This document shows positions 55,317-64,000 of a DNA stretch of 64,000 nucleotides, one piece after another; within the stretch, counting starts at the first letter, position 1; each line of letters opens with the position of its first letter. Under the pieces are notes generated by a model. It made no database searches. It had not been told where the DNA came from and was given only the letters and a program-made list of their open reading frames with translations. The translations under genes and the position numbers were made by a program. The stretch is from Bacteroidota bacterium (GTDB lineage Bacteria > Bacteroidota > Bacteroidia > Chitinophagales > Chitinophagaceae). The stretch lies in NCBI GenBank assembly GCA_030706735.1, contig JAUZNZ010000007.1, forward strand, positions 100,764 through 164,763, read 5' to 3'.

Positions 55317-55654
55317 TTGTGGTGCCGGGCGATAGGGTGCAGATGTTCCCATCCTTTCTCCTCAATGTCCGTTGCGAGGCATTGGTTGCCGGTGAAGCAG
55401 GGGATCTTCAGATAGCTACTTAATTTGGCGGCAATAATCAGCTTTAACTCCGCCTGGTCCGGCTTTTCCGGCAGAACGTTTGCGTGCAAGACCTGGTCTT
55501 TTTCTTCGATCACCTCGTTCCCATACAGTAACCTCTCCAAATTCCAGTCGAGCACCGTAATATGATATTCCCGGACTGCCGCTTTCTTTATGATGCGGAC
55601 GATGGCCTCGTGACGGCCGCCCTTGAAATCGAACTGAATGTCTATCTTTTTCAT
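55310..55654 (-). CDS. Small soluble protein, hypothetical
   Basis: 114 residues. IDIQFDFKGGRHEAIVRI, then YHITVLDWNLERLLYGNEVI, then a helix DQAELKLIIAAKLSSYL. Its codon use and length look real, though I do not know the family. It overlaps mgtA tail to tail by 7 bp. Upstream (55655-55783) is a short promoter spacer with no other gene. Confidence 0.6.
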   Translation of the reverse strand: MKKIDIQFDFKGGRHEAIVRIIKKAAVREYHITVLDWNLERLLYGNEVIEEKDQVLHANVLPEKPDQAELKLIIAAKLSSYLKIPCFTGNQCLATDIEEKGWEHLHPIARHHNY

Positions 55655-55783
55655 AACCTGGAATTTTAGTAGTTATGTTGGTATCGCATTCAATATAAGG
55701 CGGAGAAGCAGGAAAATACATGAGAGAGGTCAGGCAGGACTATGACATGTGGCAAGTATGGAAATAATTGTGGATGTCGAAGG

Positions 55784-56791
55784 CTAGTCCATAACCAGCA
55801 CCGCTGCGCCCTGTATATCGCCCTTGCGCAACCTATCCAGGGCCTCATTGGCTTGTTGCAGCGTGAATTGCCGGATCTCGGTCCGAATGGGGATCTTGCC
55901 GGCCAGCTTTAGAAATTCGAGGCCATCGTTCCGGGTGAGGTTCGCCACCGACCGGACGATCCGTTCCTCCCAAAGCAGGCGGTATGGGAAAGTTGGGATA
56001 TCGCTCATATGGATGCCACCGCAGACGACAGTTCCGCCCCTGTCCACGCCCTCGAGCGCTTTCGGGATCAGGTTGCCGACAGGAGCAAATATGATGGATG
56101 CGTCCATTTTTTCGGGCGCCATCCGGGAGGAATCGCCCGCCCAGGCCGCGCCAAGTTTTACCGCGAAGGACTGCGCTTGTTCGTCCCCATCCCGGGTGAA
56201 AGCGAAAATGGATTGTTTATTAAACTTTGCTACCTGGATAAGAATATGCGCCGCCGCCCCGAATCCGTAGAGGCCTATGGCCCGGGCGTGTCCAGGGATC
56301 ATCCGGTACGAGCGATATCCGATCAGGCCGGCGCAAAGCAAGGGCGATCCCTGGGGAGAGGCCTGGGAATCCGAAAGGGGCAGGCAAAACCGATGGTGGG
56401 CAACGGCATACTGTGCAAACCCGCCGTCGAGTGTATAACCGGTAAAGCCGGCCTGTTCACATAGGTTCTCCTGACCACGAAGGCAGTATTTGCATTGGCC
56501 GCAAGTAAATCCCAGCCAGGGAATACCGACCGGATCCCCTTCTTTGAGACCGGCAACCTCCTCGCCCACCCCGGCCACCCGGCCGACTATTTCGTGTCCC
56601 GGGATCAGGGGCAATTTGGGTTTGTCCAGGTCGCCATCTGCGATGTGGAGGTCTGTCCTGCATACTCCGCAGGCTATCACCTTAACCAGGACCTGTTGCG
56701 GGGAGGGCCGGGGTACCGGCAGCCATTTTTGGATCAGTGGCCGGCCCGGCTCCTCGAGTACCATGGCGCTCATCGTGGAGGGGATCTGCAT
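55784..56791 (-). CDS. Zinc-dependent alcohol dehydrogenase (MDR family)
   Basis: 335 residues. Catalytic zinc ligands C44 (CGVCRTDLH) and H66/E67 (GHE), probable third ligand C153 (LLCAGLIGYRS). Structural zinc cysteines C97, C100, C103, C111 (CGQCKYCLRGQENLC). A Rossmann fold with IGLYGFGAAAHILIQVAK is present. It oxidises or reduces short alcohols/aldehydes using NAD(P). Annotators often label such genes AdhP-like. It ends 7 bp from the next USP gene's stop-to-start spacing, so the two probably share a transcript. Confidence 0.9.
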   Translation of the reverse strand: MQIPSTMSAMVLEEPGRPLIQKWLPVPRPSPQQVLVKVIACGVCRTDLHIADGDLDKPKLPLIPGHEIVGRVAGVGEEVAGLKEGDPVGIPWLGFTCGQCKYCLRGQENLCEQAGFTGYTLDGGFAQYAVAHHRFCLPLSDSQASPQGSPLLCAGLIGYRSYRMIPGHARAIGLYGFGAAAHILIQVAKFNKQSIFAFTRDGDEQAQSFAVKLGAAWAGDSSRMAPEKMDASIIFAPVGNLIPKALEGVDRGGTVVCGGIHMSDIPTFPYRLLWEERIVRSVANLTRNDGLEFLKLAGKIPIRTEIRQFTLQQANEALDRLRKGDIQGAAVLVMD

Positions 56792-56798
56792 GTCGGGA

Positions 56799-57632
56799 TC
56801 AATGGGCGATAAACAAGGGCGAATCGGTCTTTTTCATCAACTGGTCAGCGAAGCTGTGGAACAACCACGTGGACAACCTGTCCCGTTCATACGCGCCGCA
56901 AATCAATAGACTGCCTGAGCCGTACTCTTTAACCAGGTCCGCCAAATCGGACCGATCGTTTTTCAGTACTTTAAAGGTCGCGGATGGATAATGCCTCCGC
57001 ATCCACTCCGTCATCAATGAGGAGTCCGGGACATTCAGCCCATGCGTGGCGGAAGCAAGGGTGATGACCTCAGCATCCTTGACGCCCATTTCAGGGAAGA
57101 TATAGGTGAAGGCCTTGATGGCTTGAACGGAAGACGGGGTGCCATCGTAGAAGAAGATGAGCCGGGAAACGGGGTTTATCACCGGAGAAACCAACCAGAC
57201 GGGGCAATGCACATCATGCAGCAGATTACGAACGAACCAGCCGGGCATGTCTTCATCAAGGTAGGTAAATGTTTCGGAGCGGTCGATCAGCAGGAGGTCG
57301 GCGAAAATGCTTTCATGCAGGAGCGCTTTCAATGCGTTCGCCTTATCGCGATGGACGGTACAATCGATACCGGCCTTGTTGCAGGCCTCCTCAAAGCGGG
57401 CAGCCGATGCCTCATAGGTTGTCCGGTCCTGCTTTTCGAGCTCATCGATAAAGTCCCTCCCCGTACGGGTCTGTGCGACAATCGACTCGTAGATGACAAA
57501 ACTGCGTCTTGTATATTCATAGAGGAATACGCCGACGAGGTGCGCATTATGCTGAAGGGCCAGGCTGACGGCCTGCTGCAATGTACTTTCCGAAAACCGC
57601 AGGCCGTCAAACGCGGCAATCACTTTTTTCAT
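56799..57632 (-). CDS. Universal stress protein, tandem UspA domains
   Basis: 277 residues. The first half opens KKVIAAFDGLRFSESTLQQAVSL, the second is VSRLIFFYDGTPSSVQAIKAFTYIF. The end SGSLLICGAYERDRLSTWLFHSFA is a loop region with degenerate ATP motif. It lies 77 bp after the P-type ATPase gene and 7 bp before the ADH gene, so it probably belongs to one transcript with them. Confidence 0.88.
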   Translation of the reverse strand: MKKVIAAFDGLRFSESTLQQAVSLALQHNAHLVGVFLYEYTRRSFVIYESIVAQTRTGRDFIDELEKQDRTTYEASAARFEEACNKAGIDCTVHRDKANALKALLHESIFADLLLIDRSETFTYLDEDMPGWFVRNLLHDVHCPVWLVSPVINPVSRLIFFYDGTPSSVQAIKAFTYIFPEMGVKDAEVITLASATHGLNVPDSSLMTEWMRRHYPSATFKVLKNDRSDLADLVKEYGSGSLLICGAYERDRLSTWLFHSFADQLMKKTDSPLFIAH

Positions 57633-57709
57633 TGGAGAACATTTTTGTAAAACTAGGGGTCAACCGATCGATTTCAGGTGAGGAGGGTCAGCATTTGCCC
57701 TGATTGCGA

Positions 57710-60244
57710 TCATCCGGGGGCCGGTCGTGACCGGTGCACCAATCCCTTATATGCCTCGAACCAGCCGACGCTGAGGAGTGCCGTAGCAAGGGCCAGCAGC
57801 CAGTGGGAGCCGTTTATGGAGGTCAGGCGGAACAGATCTCGTGCAAATGGCACGAAGCAGATCAAAAAGAGGAAGAACCCGGAAAGGCCGAGTATATAGG
57901 GGACGAGGTTATTGCGGTAGCGGGTGGTTGTGATGAAGGTTTCCCGGAATGACCGGCCGGCGAAGGTAAGAAAGACGTTGCTGATCAGGATGGTAATGAA
58001 AACGACGCTCCTCGTATACTCGAGTGAGTAACCCCGTTGCATAAAATAATAATACAACCCAAGCAATCCGAGGGTTACGGAGGCGCCCAGGCCCAGGGTA
58101 ATGGGAAGTTCATTTTTTCTGAAAAGCGAATCATTGGCCGCTCGCGGCGGAAGGGTCATGATATGGGGCTCGGCCGGTTCTCTTTCATAGAATATGGAAC
58201 AGGTAGGCCCCATGATCAGCTCGAGGAAAATAACATGAATGGGTGAGAAGATCGTCGGGAATCGCCACCCGAGCAATAGCGGAAGGGAGGCGGTAAAAAT
58301 GATGGGTATGTGGATCGACATGAGGTAGCGGATCGCTTTTTTGAGGTTGCTGTGGATCATTCTACCCTGCCGGATGGCTTCCGTGATCTTTGCCAGGTCA
58401 TCATCAGAAATGACCAGATCAGCGGCTTCCCGGGCGATCTCCGTTCCGCGTTCTCCCATGGCGATGCCGATCTGGGCCGATTGAAGAGCGGGACCGTCAT
58501 TGACTCCGTCGCCCGTCATCGCCACGATCTCTCCATTTGCTTTCAAGGCATTTACCACTTTGAGCTTGGCATCCGGGAACATGCGGGCAAAAATATTCAC
58601 CTTGCCGGCCAATTCCTGAAGCTCCTGCGTCGTCAGCCCATTCACTTCTTCGCCTGTCGCGCAATGGTCGCCAACGGCAATGCCCGTCTGGCGGGCAATA
58701 TTCAATATCGTCTCGGCATAATCGCCGGAAAGGATCTTGATACCGATACCTGCCTGGCCCCATTCGGCGAAAACCTTGCCCGCCTCTCTTTTTGGAGGAT
58801 CGTTCAGTGCGATGAGGCCCTCGAACCGCCATTCAAAATCATTCTGACTTTCGGGATAGTCGGCGCCATCCCACGGGGCCGAGCAGACGCCCAATACCCG
58901 ATAGCCGGAAGAAGCCATGGCAGCGACTTTTCGGGTCAAGTCATCGGTCAATGCAGGATCCAGTCTGCAAACCTGCAATATCCGTTCGGGCGCCCCTTTT
59001 GCGGCCACTATACGAATGGGGAGGGTTTTGCCCTGGTTAGGTTCCTCATAGACGTGCGTCATCATCGGCGGTTTGCCTTCCAGGGGGTATTCGTGCACCA
59101 TCCGCAGGGATTGGTATCGGGACGCATCGGCCAGAGAAGAGAACGACGCGACGATGGCCTTTTCCATGACGTCGAAGGGCTCCGCCTCGCTGGCCAGGCG
59201 GGAGAACCAGAGTGCGGGAGAAGAGGCCGGCGGCTTGCCATCCGACAGGTCAGAGTCGATGCCGCTCCTAAAATCGTAGACCCGGCTTACCTGCATTTTA
59301 TTTTCCGTGATCGTGCCGGTCTTATCGAGGCAGAGGACGCTGACCCTGCCCAGGTTCTCCAGGGTTGCCGGTTGTGTGGCGATAATGCCGAGCCTGGCCA
59401 TACGAAAAGAGCCCAGGGCCATAAAGGACGAAAAGGTAACGGGCATTTCCTCCGGAATAGCCGACATGGCCAGGGTGAGGCCCAGGAGCAGGCTTTCGGG
59501 GATGCTGCCGGTATGCAGGTAATTGACCAGCCATATAGTCAGGAATGCGGTGATACCGAATACGGCCATGATCCGCACAAATCTGTTGATCTGCACTTGC
59601 AGGAGCGTTGGCGATACCGGGATGGACTCGATAGATCGTCCCAGTTTTCCCAGGACGGTCTCGTTGCCTGTTCCCGTCACGCGGGCATAGCACATCCCCG
59701 TATTGATCGTGGTGCCCTGGAACAATTCATTATGCGGCGCTAAGCCGCCCTTTTCAACAGGGACCGATTCGCCTGTAATCGTGGATTCGTCGATGCTCAG
59801 GTCATTGGCCTTGAGGATGAGGGCATCGGCCGGGATACGTTCGCCTTCGCCGAGCACCATCACATCGCCGGGAACCAGCTCTTCCGAGGCGATGACCTGC
59901 AAACTGCCGTCGCGCATGCATTTGACCTTGGGTTCGGTCAGTTTCTTCAATTTGGACAGGGCTTTGGAGCTTCTTATTTCCTGGTAAAGTGAAATGGCGC
60001 TGACGAACCCTATGGCGATCGCCATCAGGAGGCCCTGGGCAGGCTCATGCAAAATGAAATAGAGCAGGCAGGCCGTCAACAGCAGAAGGAACATCGGCTC
60101 TTTGACGATATTCCAGAGTACAGGAAAAAGGCCTTTGCCGCGAGAACTCAGATAACTGTTCTTCCCCCATTTTTGCCTTAAACTCTCCACCTCCGCTGAA
60201 CTCAGGCCGGTGAATGGAGCCTCCATTTCAATTAGGGAATGCAT
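57710..60244 (-). CDS. Type II cation-transporting P-type ATPase (calcium-pump-like)
   Basis: 844 residues from ATG 60244 (MHSLIEMEAP); the frame opens to 60490 but that would run into the AI-2E gene and carries no homology. TGES at 157-160, the helix-4 motif IPEEMP at about 263-268, D307 in CLDKTGTIT, TGDGVND further on. This looks like a SERCA/PMCA-type ATPase of bacteria, where helix 4 normally has PEGLP; here PEEMP is seen. The exported ion (Ca2+ is the usual suggestion) is unproven. The start is 91 bp after the AI-2E gene's stop. Confidence 0.85.
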   Translation of the reverse strand: MHSLIEMEAPFTGLSSAEVESLRQKWGKNSYLSSRGKGLFPVLWNIVKEPMFLLLLTACLLYFILHEPAQGLLMAIAIGFVSAISLYQEIRSSKALSKLKKLTEPKVKCMRDGSLQVIASEELVPGDVMVLGEGERIPADALILKANDLSIDESTITGESVPVEKGGLAPHNELFQGTTINTGMCYARVTGTGNETVLGKLGRSIESIPVSPTLLQVQINRFVRIMAVFGITAFLTIWLVNYLHTGSIPESLLLGLTLAMSAIPEEMPVTFSSFMALGSFRMARLGIIATQPATLENLGRVSVLCLDKTGTITENKMQVSRVYDFRSGIDSDLSDGKPPASSPALWFSRLASEAEPFDVMEKAIVASFSSLADASRYQSLRMVHEYPLEGKPPMMTHVYEEPNQGKTLPIRIVAAKGAPERILQVCRLDPALTDDLTRKVAAMASSGYRVLGVCSAPWDGADYPESQNDFEWRFEGLIALNDPPKREAGKVFAEWGQAGIGIKILSGDYAETILNIARQTGIAVGDHCATGEEVNGLTTQELQELAGKVNIFARMFPDAKLKVVNALKANGEIVAMTGDGVNDGPALQSAQIGIAMGERGTEIAREAADLVISDDDLAKITEAIRQGRMIHSNLKKAIRYLMSIHIPIIFTASLPLLLGWRFPTIFSPIHVIFLELIMGPTCSIFYEREPAEPHIMTLPPRAANDSLFRKNELPITLGLGASVTLGLLGLYYYFMQRGYSLEYTRSVVFITILISNVFLTFAGRSFRETFITTTRYRNNLVPYILGLSGFFLFLICFVPFARDLFRLTSINGSHWLLALATALLSVGWFEAYKGLVHRSRPAPG

Positions 60245-60335
60245 AAGGCAAGGTACGTAGTTGGCTACCCTGATGGGATGAAGATAATCAGGCGAGGCCT
60301 TGATTAAGCTCAGGAGAGTGTGAAAGTTCGTCGGG

Positions 60336-61355
60336 TCACAGGCCGCCCAACAGAAGGCCCCAATCCCGGAGGCCCTCGAACTCATCGAAGAGGGTCTTGA
60401 GCATCGCGATGGACGGGAGGGCGAGGAACATGCCCGGAATGCCCCAGATAATCCATCCGGCCAGCACACCGGACAAGGCGGCCAGGGCATTGATCTTTAC
60501 TTTCCAGCCCACGACGCTGGGGAAGATCAAATAGGCATCGGCCAGGTGAATGGAAAGCAGCACGATGATCATCTTTACCGCCATGATGGAAGAGCCGTAA
60601 GGGAGGGTGATCAGCAGGCTCAATGCGCAGGAGATGAAGATCCCGATGTATGGAATGAGATTGAGGACAGCCACGATCAGGCCGAACAAAATGGCGTATT
60701 TCATGCCTATGATGAAGAATCCGGCGATATTGAGTGAAGCCACGATGAGCATCTCGATCAGCAGACCGCCGACATACCCATTGATGACCGATCTTGCTTT
60801 GTCAACCAGTCGCCGTATCCTCTTTTCGTGCATCTCTCCGAAATGCATGATCAAAAAGCGCAGGATCAGGCCGCGGTAATATAAGAGCAGGAAGGTATAC
60901 ACGGGGATCAGGATGAGGTTGGTCACGGTGCCTGACAGGAAGATGACGGTACCATGCAATAGCGTCCCGGAATCAGGGAGGGCCGAGACCGCATACGCAT
61001 GCAACCAGTTGCCGGCGCCGGGAGAAATGATCACGTGCAGCTGGCTGGCCAGTTGCGAGAGATCCGCTCTTAAATGGATCAGCCTTGACGAAATGAAATA
61101 GGACAGGGCAAGCCCGGTTGACACGATCAGGACAACAGCGAAGGTCGAGGTCAGGCCACGCGAAAAGCGGCGCCTCTCGAGATAGCTGCAAGGTGCGGCC
61201 AGGAGGAGCGCGAATAGACAGGCAAAGGCCAGGGGAATAAAGATGTGGCGTCCGAGGAACAGGATCAGGAACAGTATCCCCATGGTAAGGAGGCTGCGAC
61301 TCAGGCCGCGGAAAAAATCGTAATATGACCGATCCTGTTTCACCATTCCTCCCAA
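60336..61355 (-). CDS. AI-2E-family membrane transporter (PerM/TqsA-like)
   Basis: 339 residues with seven to eight hydrophobic segments. FLILFLGRHIFIPLAFACLFALLLAAP near the start and GLIVAVLNLIPYIGIFISC, plus GVLAGWIIWGIPGMFLALPS at the C-terminal side, match the AI-2E exporter family. Members export signals, acids or cations (Na+/H+) depending on the protein; I cannot choose. It overlaps the nitroreductase gene by 16 bp (61340-61355). Confidence 0.88.
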   Translation of the reverse strand: MGGMVKQDRSYYDFFRGLSRSLLTMGILFLILFLGRHIFIPLAFACLFALLLAAPCSYLERRRFSRGLTSTFAVVLIVSTGLALSYFISSRLIHLRADLSQLASQLHVIISPGAGNWLHAYAVSALPDSGTLLHGTVIFLSGTVTNLILIPVYTFLLLYYRGLILRFLIMHFGEMHEKRIRRLVDKARSVINGYVGGLLIEMLIVASLNIAGFFIIGMKYAILFGLIVAVLNLIPYIGIFISCALSLLITLPYGSSIMAVKMIIVLLSIHLADAYLIFPSVVGWKVKINALAALSGVLAGWIIWGIPGMFLALPSIAMLKTLFDEFEGLRDWGLLLGGL

Positions 61356-61873
61356 TGAATAATGTCCGGGTCGTATCTGTCCGTGACCGGGGCCTCGCAG
61401 ATAGGATAGCCGATGGGGATAATATTAAAGGGGATGATGGAGGCCGGCATACCTAATTCGTAGCGGACGAATTCGATGGATTCCGGATTCGGGTAAATGG
61501 CCGTCCATACGGCGCCAAGGCCGAGGGCTTCGGCAGCCAGGAGGATATTTTCGCTGGCGCAGGAGCAAGCCATGACGGCGTATTCGACCCTTCCGGCGAA
61601 AGCATCCTGGGGGGCGGCGCAGACGACGATCGCCGCTGCGGCCTCAGAAAGCATTTCTGCCGAGGGCAAACCGCTGGCCAGGTAATGCAGCATTTCTTTA
61701 TCGCGGATCACGATGAACTTCCAGGGGAACTGGCGATCGGCTGCGGGGGCGGACATGGCCGCGCGCAGGAGTTGGAGTATCACCTCGTCATCGACTGGTT
61801 TGTCCGAATAATTCCGGACGCTCCTTCTTCGCAGGATGACGGAGATTGTTTCGGGATTGGTGGTGGTAGTCAT
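61340..61873 (-). CDS. Nitroreductase-family FMN oxidoreductase
   Basis: 177 residues. FMN-phosphate-binding RRRSVRNYSDKPV at about 14-26, PAADRQFPWKFIVIRDKE (SAP/W-F region), ASENILLAAEALGLGAVWTAIYP and the C-terminal IGYP. This group of short nitroreductases reduces nitro compounds or quinones using NAD(P)H in the cytosol and is frequently associated with anaerobic or stress conditions. It overlaps the AI-2E gene by 16 bp. Confidence 0.9.
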   Translation of the reverse strand: MTTTTNPETISVILRRRSVRNYSDKPVDDEVILQLLRAAMSAPAADRQFPWKFIVIRDKEMLHYLASGLPSAEMLSEAAAAIVVCAAPQDAFAGRVEYAVMACSCASENILLAAEALGLGAVWTAIYPNPESIEFVRYELGMPASIIPFNIIPIGYPICEAPVTDRYDPDIIHWEEW

Positions 61874-61917
61874 ACCACAAAGAAAAGCGAGAGCGGTTCT
61901 TTTTGCGATGATCCCTG

Positions 61918-62817
61918 TCAGAGCCTGGCATGATAGCCATCAGCATGGCCTGCCCTTTTAATCCTGACGATCTGCAAGATAAGGTAAACAAGTACCGCCC
62001 ACACGCTAAAAAAAATGGAATAGGCCATGAACAAAAGCCAGATCGGGGTCCTCGAACGAATGCCCCATAAGGTCCTGTTATCGATACTGAATCCGGCCTT
62101 CCCGATGGATCCCCAGGGAACGGGCAATTCCGCCTGCAGGTTGCCATAGAGATCGTTATCCTCGACCTTAGCGATCAGGGTCAGGAGGCCTTTTTCATCG
62201 CCGGGGAGGCCGTCGCGTTTGAAATCCGCGGTAATTTTGCCGGCAGAATCTGTCGTATAGGCTTCTTTATCCGAAGCGGCCAGATTGCCGCCCGATCGCC
62301 TGATATCGACCTTGACGTCCACCCCCTTAACAGGCATCCATTGGCCGTTCTTCCATTCCTGCAGGACGGCGGAGAGCGTATGTCCTTCGCCCGTATCGAT
62401 CTGCAGACGTGCCCTGGTAACGGAAGACTCGGTCCTGGACGCATTGAACGCCGTATCGCCGTCTGAGATGGCGATGAAGGAATGGGTGGCCGAGGAATTC
62501 CATCGATCCTTCAGTTCGGGGGAAATGATGGCCCGTCCTTCTCCGGCCGGGTCGGTGACCAGGTCACCGGTAAGACAGGCCGCCGAATCTTTGTCGAGAT
62601 ACACACGGATCCTGGCTCCCTTCACCGGTTGAAATCTTCCATCCACTTTCGTTCTGGCATGCACGGAAAGGTACATGGCCCGATTATCGATATCGTAGAA
62701 GCCGACGGTGACCAGCAGATCCTTTTTGGCAGGCGTTTGTGCGCGGGACCTGCCACCTGCCAGGGAAAGCAGGATTATTATTGCCAGTTCCGGCAGATAG
62801 TTAAGAGGCCATTTCAT
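61918..62817 (-). CDS. Secreted/anchored protein with C-terminal membrane helix, hypothetical
   Basis: 299 residues. Signal peptide ending SRAQ, a mostly beta-stranded body that includes two Ig/fibronectin-like halves (about 30-230; VKGARIRVYLDKDSAA, VKGVDVKVDIRRSGG), then a C-terminal transmembrane helix (about 257-283) and a short basic tail. It overlaps the NrfD gene by 17 bp, so the two are translationally coupled and likely act in one inner-membrane assembly. No family is recognised. Confidence 0.65.
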   Translation of the reverse strand: MKWPLNYLPELAIIILLSLAGGRSRAQTPAKKDLLVTVGFYDIDNRAMYLSVHARTKVDGRFQPVKGARIRVYLDKDSAACLTGDLVTDPAGEGRAIISPELKDRWNSSATHSFIAISDGDTAFNASRTESSVTRARLQIDTGEGHTLSAVLQEWKNGQWMPVKGVDVKVDIRRSGGNLAASDKEAYTTDSAGKITADFKRDGLPGDEKGLLTLIAKVEDNDLYGNLQAELPVPWGSIGKAGFSIDNRTLWGIRSRTPIWLLFMAYSIFFSVWAVLVYLILQIVRIKRAGHADGYHARL

Positions 62818-64000
62818 GACGTTCGGTTATGGTTTCCTGAATTGGGATGATGGGCAATATCCGTGCAAAGAAAGTAATGAGCAAGAGCGCGCCTGAAAGC
62901 GATCCCATGGCAATCGCCCATTCCTGCCAGCTCGGGAAATAATGCAGGTAACCGGCCGGTACGTCCCGCATGGGAAGAAAAGGGTGCAACAGCGTGGGCG
63001 TGACGATCAGGTAGCGCTTGAACCAGGCGCCCACGACGATCATCATTCCGGCAATGAACATGGGCAGCGGCCGTCTGCCTTTTTTGAAAACCAGCATAAA
63101 GATCGGGACGATCATGCCCACGAGAATGGCAAACCAGAATACCGGCGCGAACTGGCCGGTGAACAGTCCCATGAGATGGGCCTCTTCAGGCTTCTTCATC
63201 TTGAAGGCGGGGATCAGGTACTCATTTATGTTAAAATAGAGGTACAGCATGGCCAGCATCACGACGATCCTGCCCATCTTATCGAAATGCAATGCGGTGA
63301 TGTAATTCTCCAGATGGTAGGCTTTGCGGAAAACATACATGGCCACTACGACGGCGCCCGCACCCACCAGGAAAGCGCCTGAAATAAAGTAAGCTCCGAA
63401 ATTCGTGCTGTCCCAACCCGGGCGATAGGTGGTCGCAAACAGCCAGGAGGTGACCGTATGGATGCAGAAGGCTACCGGGATGATCGTAATGCAAAGGATG
63501 TTGATCGATCGGTCGCTGATGCGAACCTGTTGCGCGTTGCCTTTCCAGAAGGATCCGAGAAACCGGTATAGCTTATTCAGCCTGGCTCCGGTCTTTTCTT
63601 TGGCCGCTATAAGTATCTTCAGGTCCGGCAAGAGAGGGAAATAAAGAAGGAGCAGGCTGATAAAAAAATAAGTGCAAATGACCACGACGTCCCAAATGAT
63701 CGGCGACTGGAGGCGGCCGTGTAATAGCAGATTGAGAAAGCGTTCGGGGCGGCCCATGTCCACGACGATGATCAGGGAGGCGAAAATGATGGCCGATACC
63801 GCGATGATCTCGGCAATCCGGGTAAGTGGCGTGCTCCAGTGGACGTCGGCCAGCCTCAGCACGGCAGTGATCAGGGACCCGACGAGGCTTATGGCGACAA
63901 AGAACACGAAGTTGGATATGTAAATGCCCCAGGTGGCATAATCCCGCATCGATGTGACGACGAGGCCGTTCTTCAGTTGAAGAAAGTAAGCATAGGCGCC
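62801..64000 (-). CDS. NrfD/PsrC-type membrane quinone oxidoreductase subunit, N-terminus beyond window
   Basis: The frame stays open to the right edge; 17 codons before the first in-window ATG at 63949 read AYAYFLQLKNGLVVTS, which matches the family's N-terminal extension, so the gene continues outside. About 400 residues visible, with nine to ten helices. NWGMRDYATWGIYISNFVFF-like start, DMGRPERFLNLLLHGR and FDKMGRIVVMLAMLYLY are NrfD marks. These membrane proteins bind menaquinone and pass electrons to iron-sulfur and molybdopterin or haem partners. Partners are probably upstream, outside the window. The coupled 299-residue protein follows. Confidence 0.85.
   Translation of the reverse strand, partial: GAYAYFLQLKNGLVVTSMRDYATWGIYISNFVFFVAISLVGSLITAVLRLADVHWSTPLTRIAEIIAVSAIIFASLIIVVDMGRPERFLNLLLHGRLQSPIIWDVVVICTYFFISLLLLYFPLLPDLKILIAAKEKTGARLNKLYRFLGSFWKGNAQQVRISDRSINILCITIIPVAFCIHTVTSWLFATTYRPGWDSTNFGAYFISGAFLVGAGAVVVAMYVFRKAYHLENYITALHFDKMGRIVVMLAMLYLYFNINEYLIPAFKMKKPEEAHLMGLFTGQFAPVFWFAILVGMIVPIFMLVFKKGRRPLPMFIAGMMIVVGAWFKRYLIVTPTLLHPFLPMRDVPAGYLHYFPSWQEWAIAMGSLSGALLLITFFARILPIIPIQETITERHEMAS

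Noticed and set aside
58310..59743. A 477-codon plus-strand frame opposite the second P-type ATPase
   Set aside because: The ATPase on the other strand has all family motifs; the antisense frame has none.
60245..60490. N-terminal extension of the second P-type ATPase
   Set aside because: The extension is rich in C, P and S, overlaps the AI-2E coding region and lacks P-type ATPase similarity; the ATG at 60244 is a better start.

Overview
This window looks like chromosomal DNA of a Bacteroidota bacterium, most likely of the Chitinophagaceae type. Reasons: a SusC/SusD outer-membrane pair, lipoprotein signals of the Bacteroidota style, a futalosine-pathway menaquinone enzyme (MqnE), pRiA4b-ORF3 and RteC-like proteins, AT-rich intergenic spacers without Shine-Dalgarno sequences, and a fairly GC-rich coding sequence. 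The family-level placement is inference. No rRNA, CRISPR array, intact insertion sequence or prophage is visible. There is one tRNA gene (Leu, CAG).

Layout. 1-5.4 kb: the N-terminal part of a NupG-like nucleoside permease, mqnE, a TPR protein and L-serine dehydratase, then a structured spacer and a small membrane protein. 5.5-13 kb: an HU-domain membrane protein, the 3' remnant of a cupin gene, a secreted amidohydrolase, an APC permease next to a Rieske oxygenase, free-methionine-sulfoxide reductase and a polysaccharide deacetylase. 12.2-27.1 kb: a long minus-strand block made of GH1 beta-glucosidase, ROK regulator, SusC and SusD, followed after a terminator by four tightly coupled genes: redoxin, cytochrome c/PHM-like copper monooxygenase, FG-GAP/UnbV (CRTAC1-type) protein and vanadium-haloperoxidase-type protein. 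27.2-32.8 kb: a minus-strand run rich in tRNA maturation enzymes (TsaC, CCA-adding enzyme, MiaA) with a GT9 glycosyltransferase and an outer-membrane barrel.

32.9-39.5 kb: dapD, small secreted proteins, an overlapping three-gene unit with a GH11 xylanase and a SUMF1-domain lipoprotein, and a FtsX/MacB-type permease. 39.5-47.5 kb is the most accessory-looking part: a frameshifted pseudogene, a cluster of TCGGATAAAATC repeats in front of a Fic AMP-transferase gene, the tRNA-Leu gene with nearby TGTGTCA motifs, an RteC-like protein, a stand-alone degenerate GHKL ATPase-like protein, a three-PAS histidine kinase, and a small gene paired with a membrane-anchored homologue of exonuclease VII large subunit. 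47.6-50.4 kb: YceI, outer-membrane barrel, YceI, with a hairpin-rich spacer before the third gene.

50.4-64 kb is a stress and redox island: three universal stress proteins, an MgtA-type ATPase, a zinc alcohol dehydrogenase, a second P-type ATPase, an AI-2E family exporter, a nitroreductase and an NrfD-type membrane quinone oxidoreductase subunit that runs off the right edge. A recurring oddity across the window is the presence of short GC-rich, in-frame tandem repeats inside otherwise conserved proteins (MgtA, GT9, the HU-domain protein, DapD, CRTAC1, one YceI).
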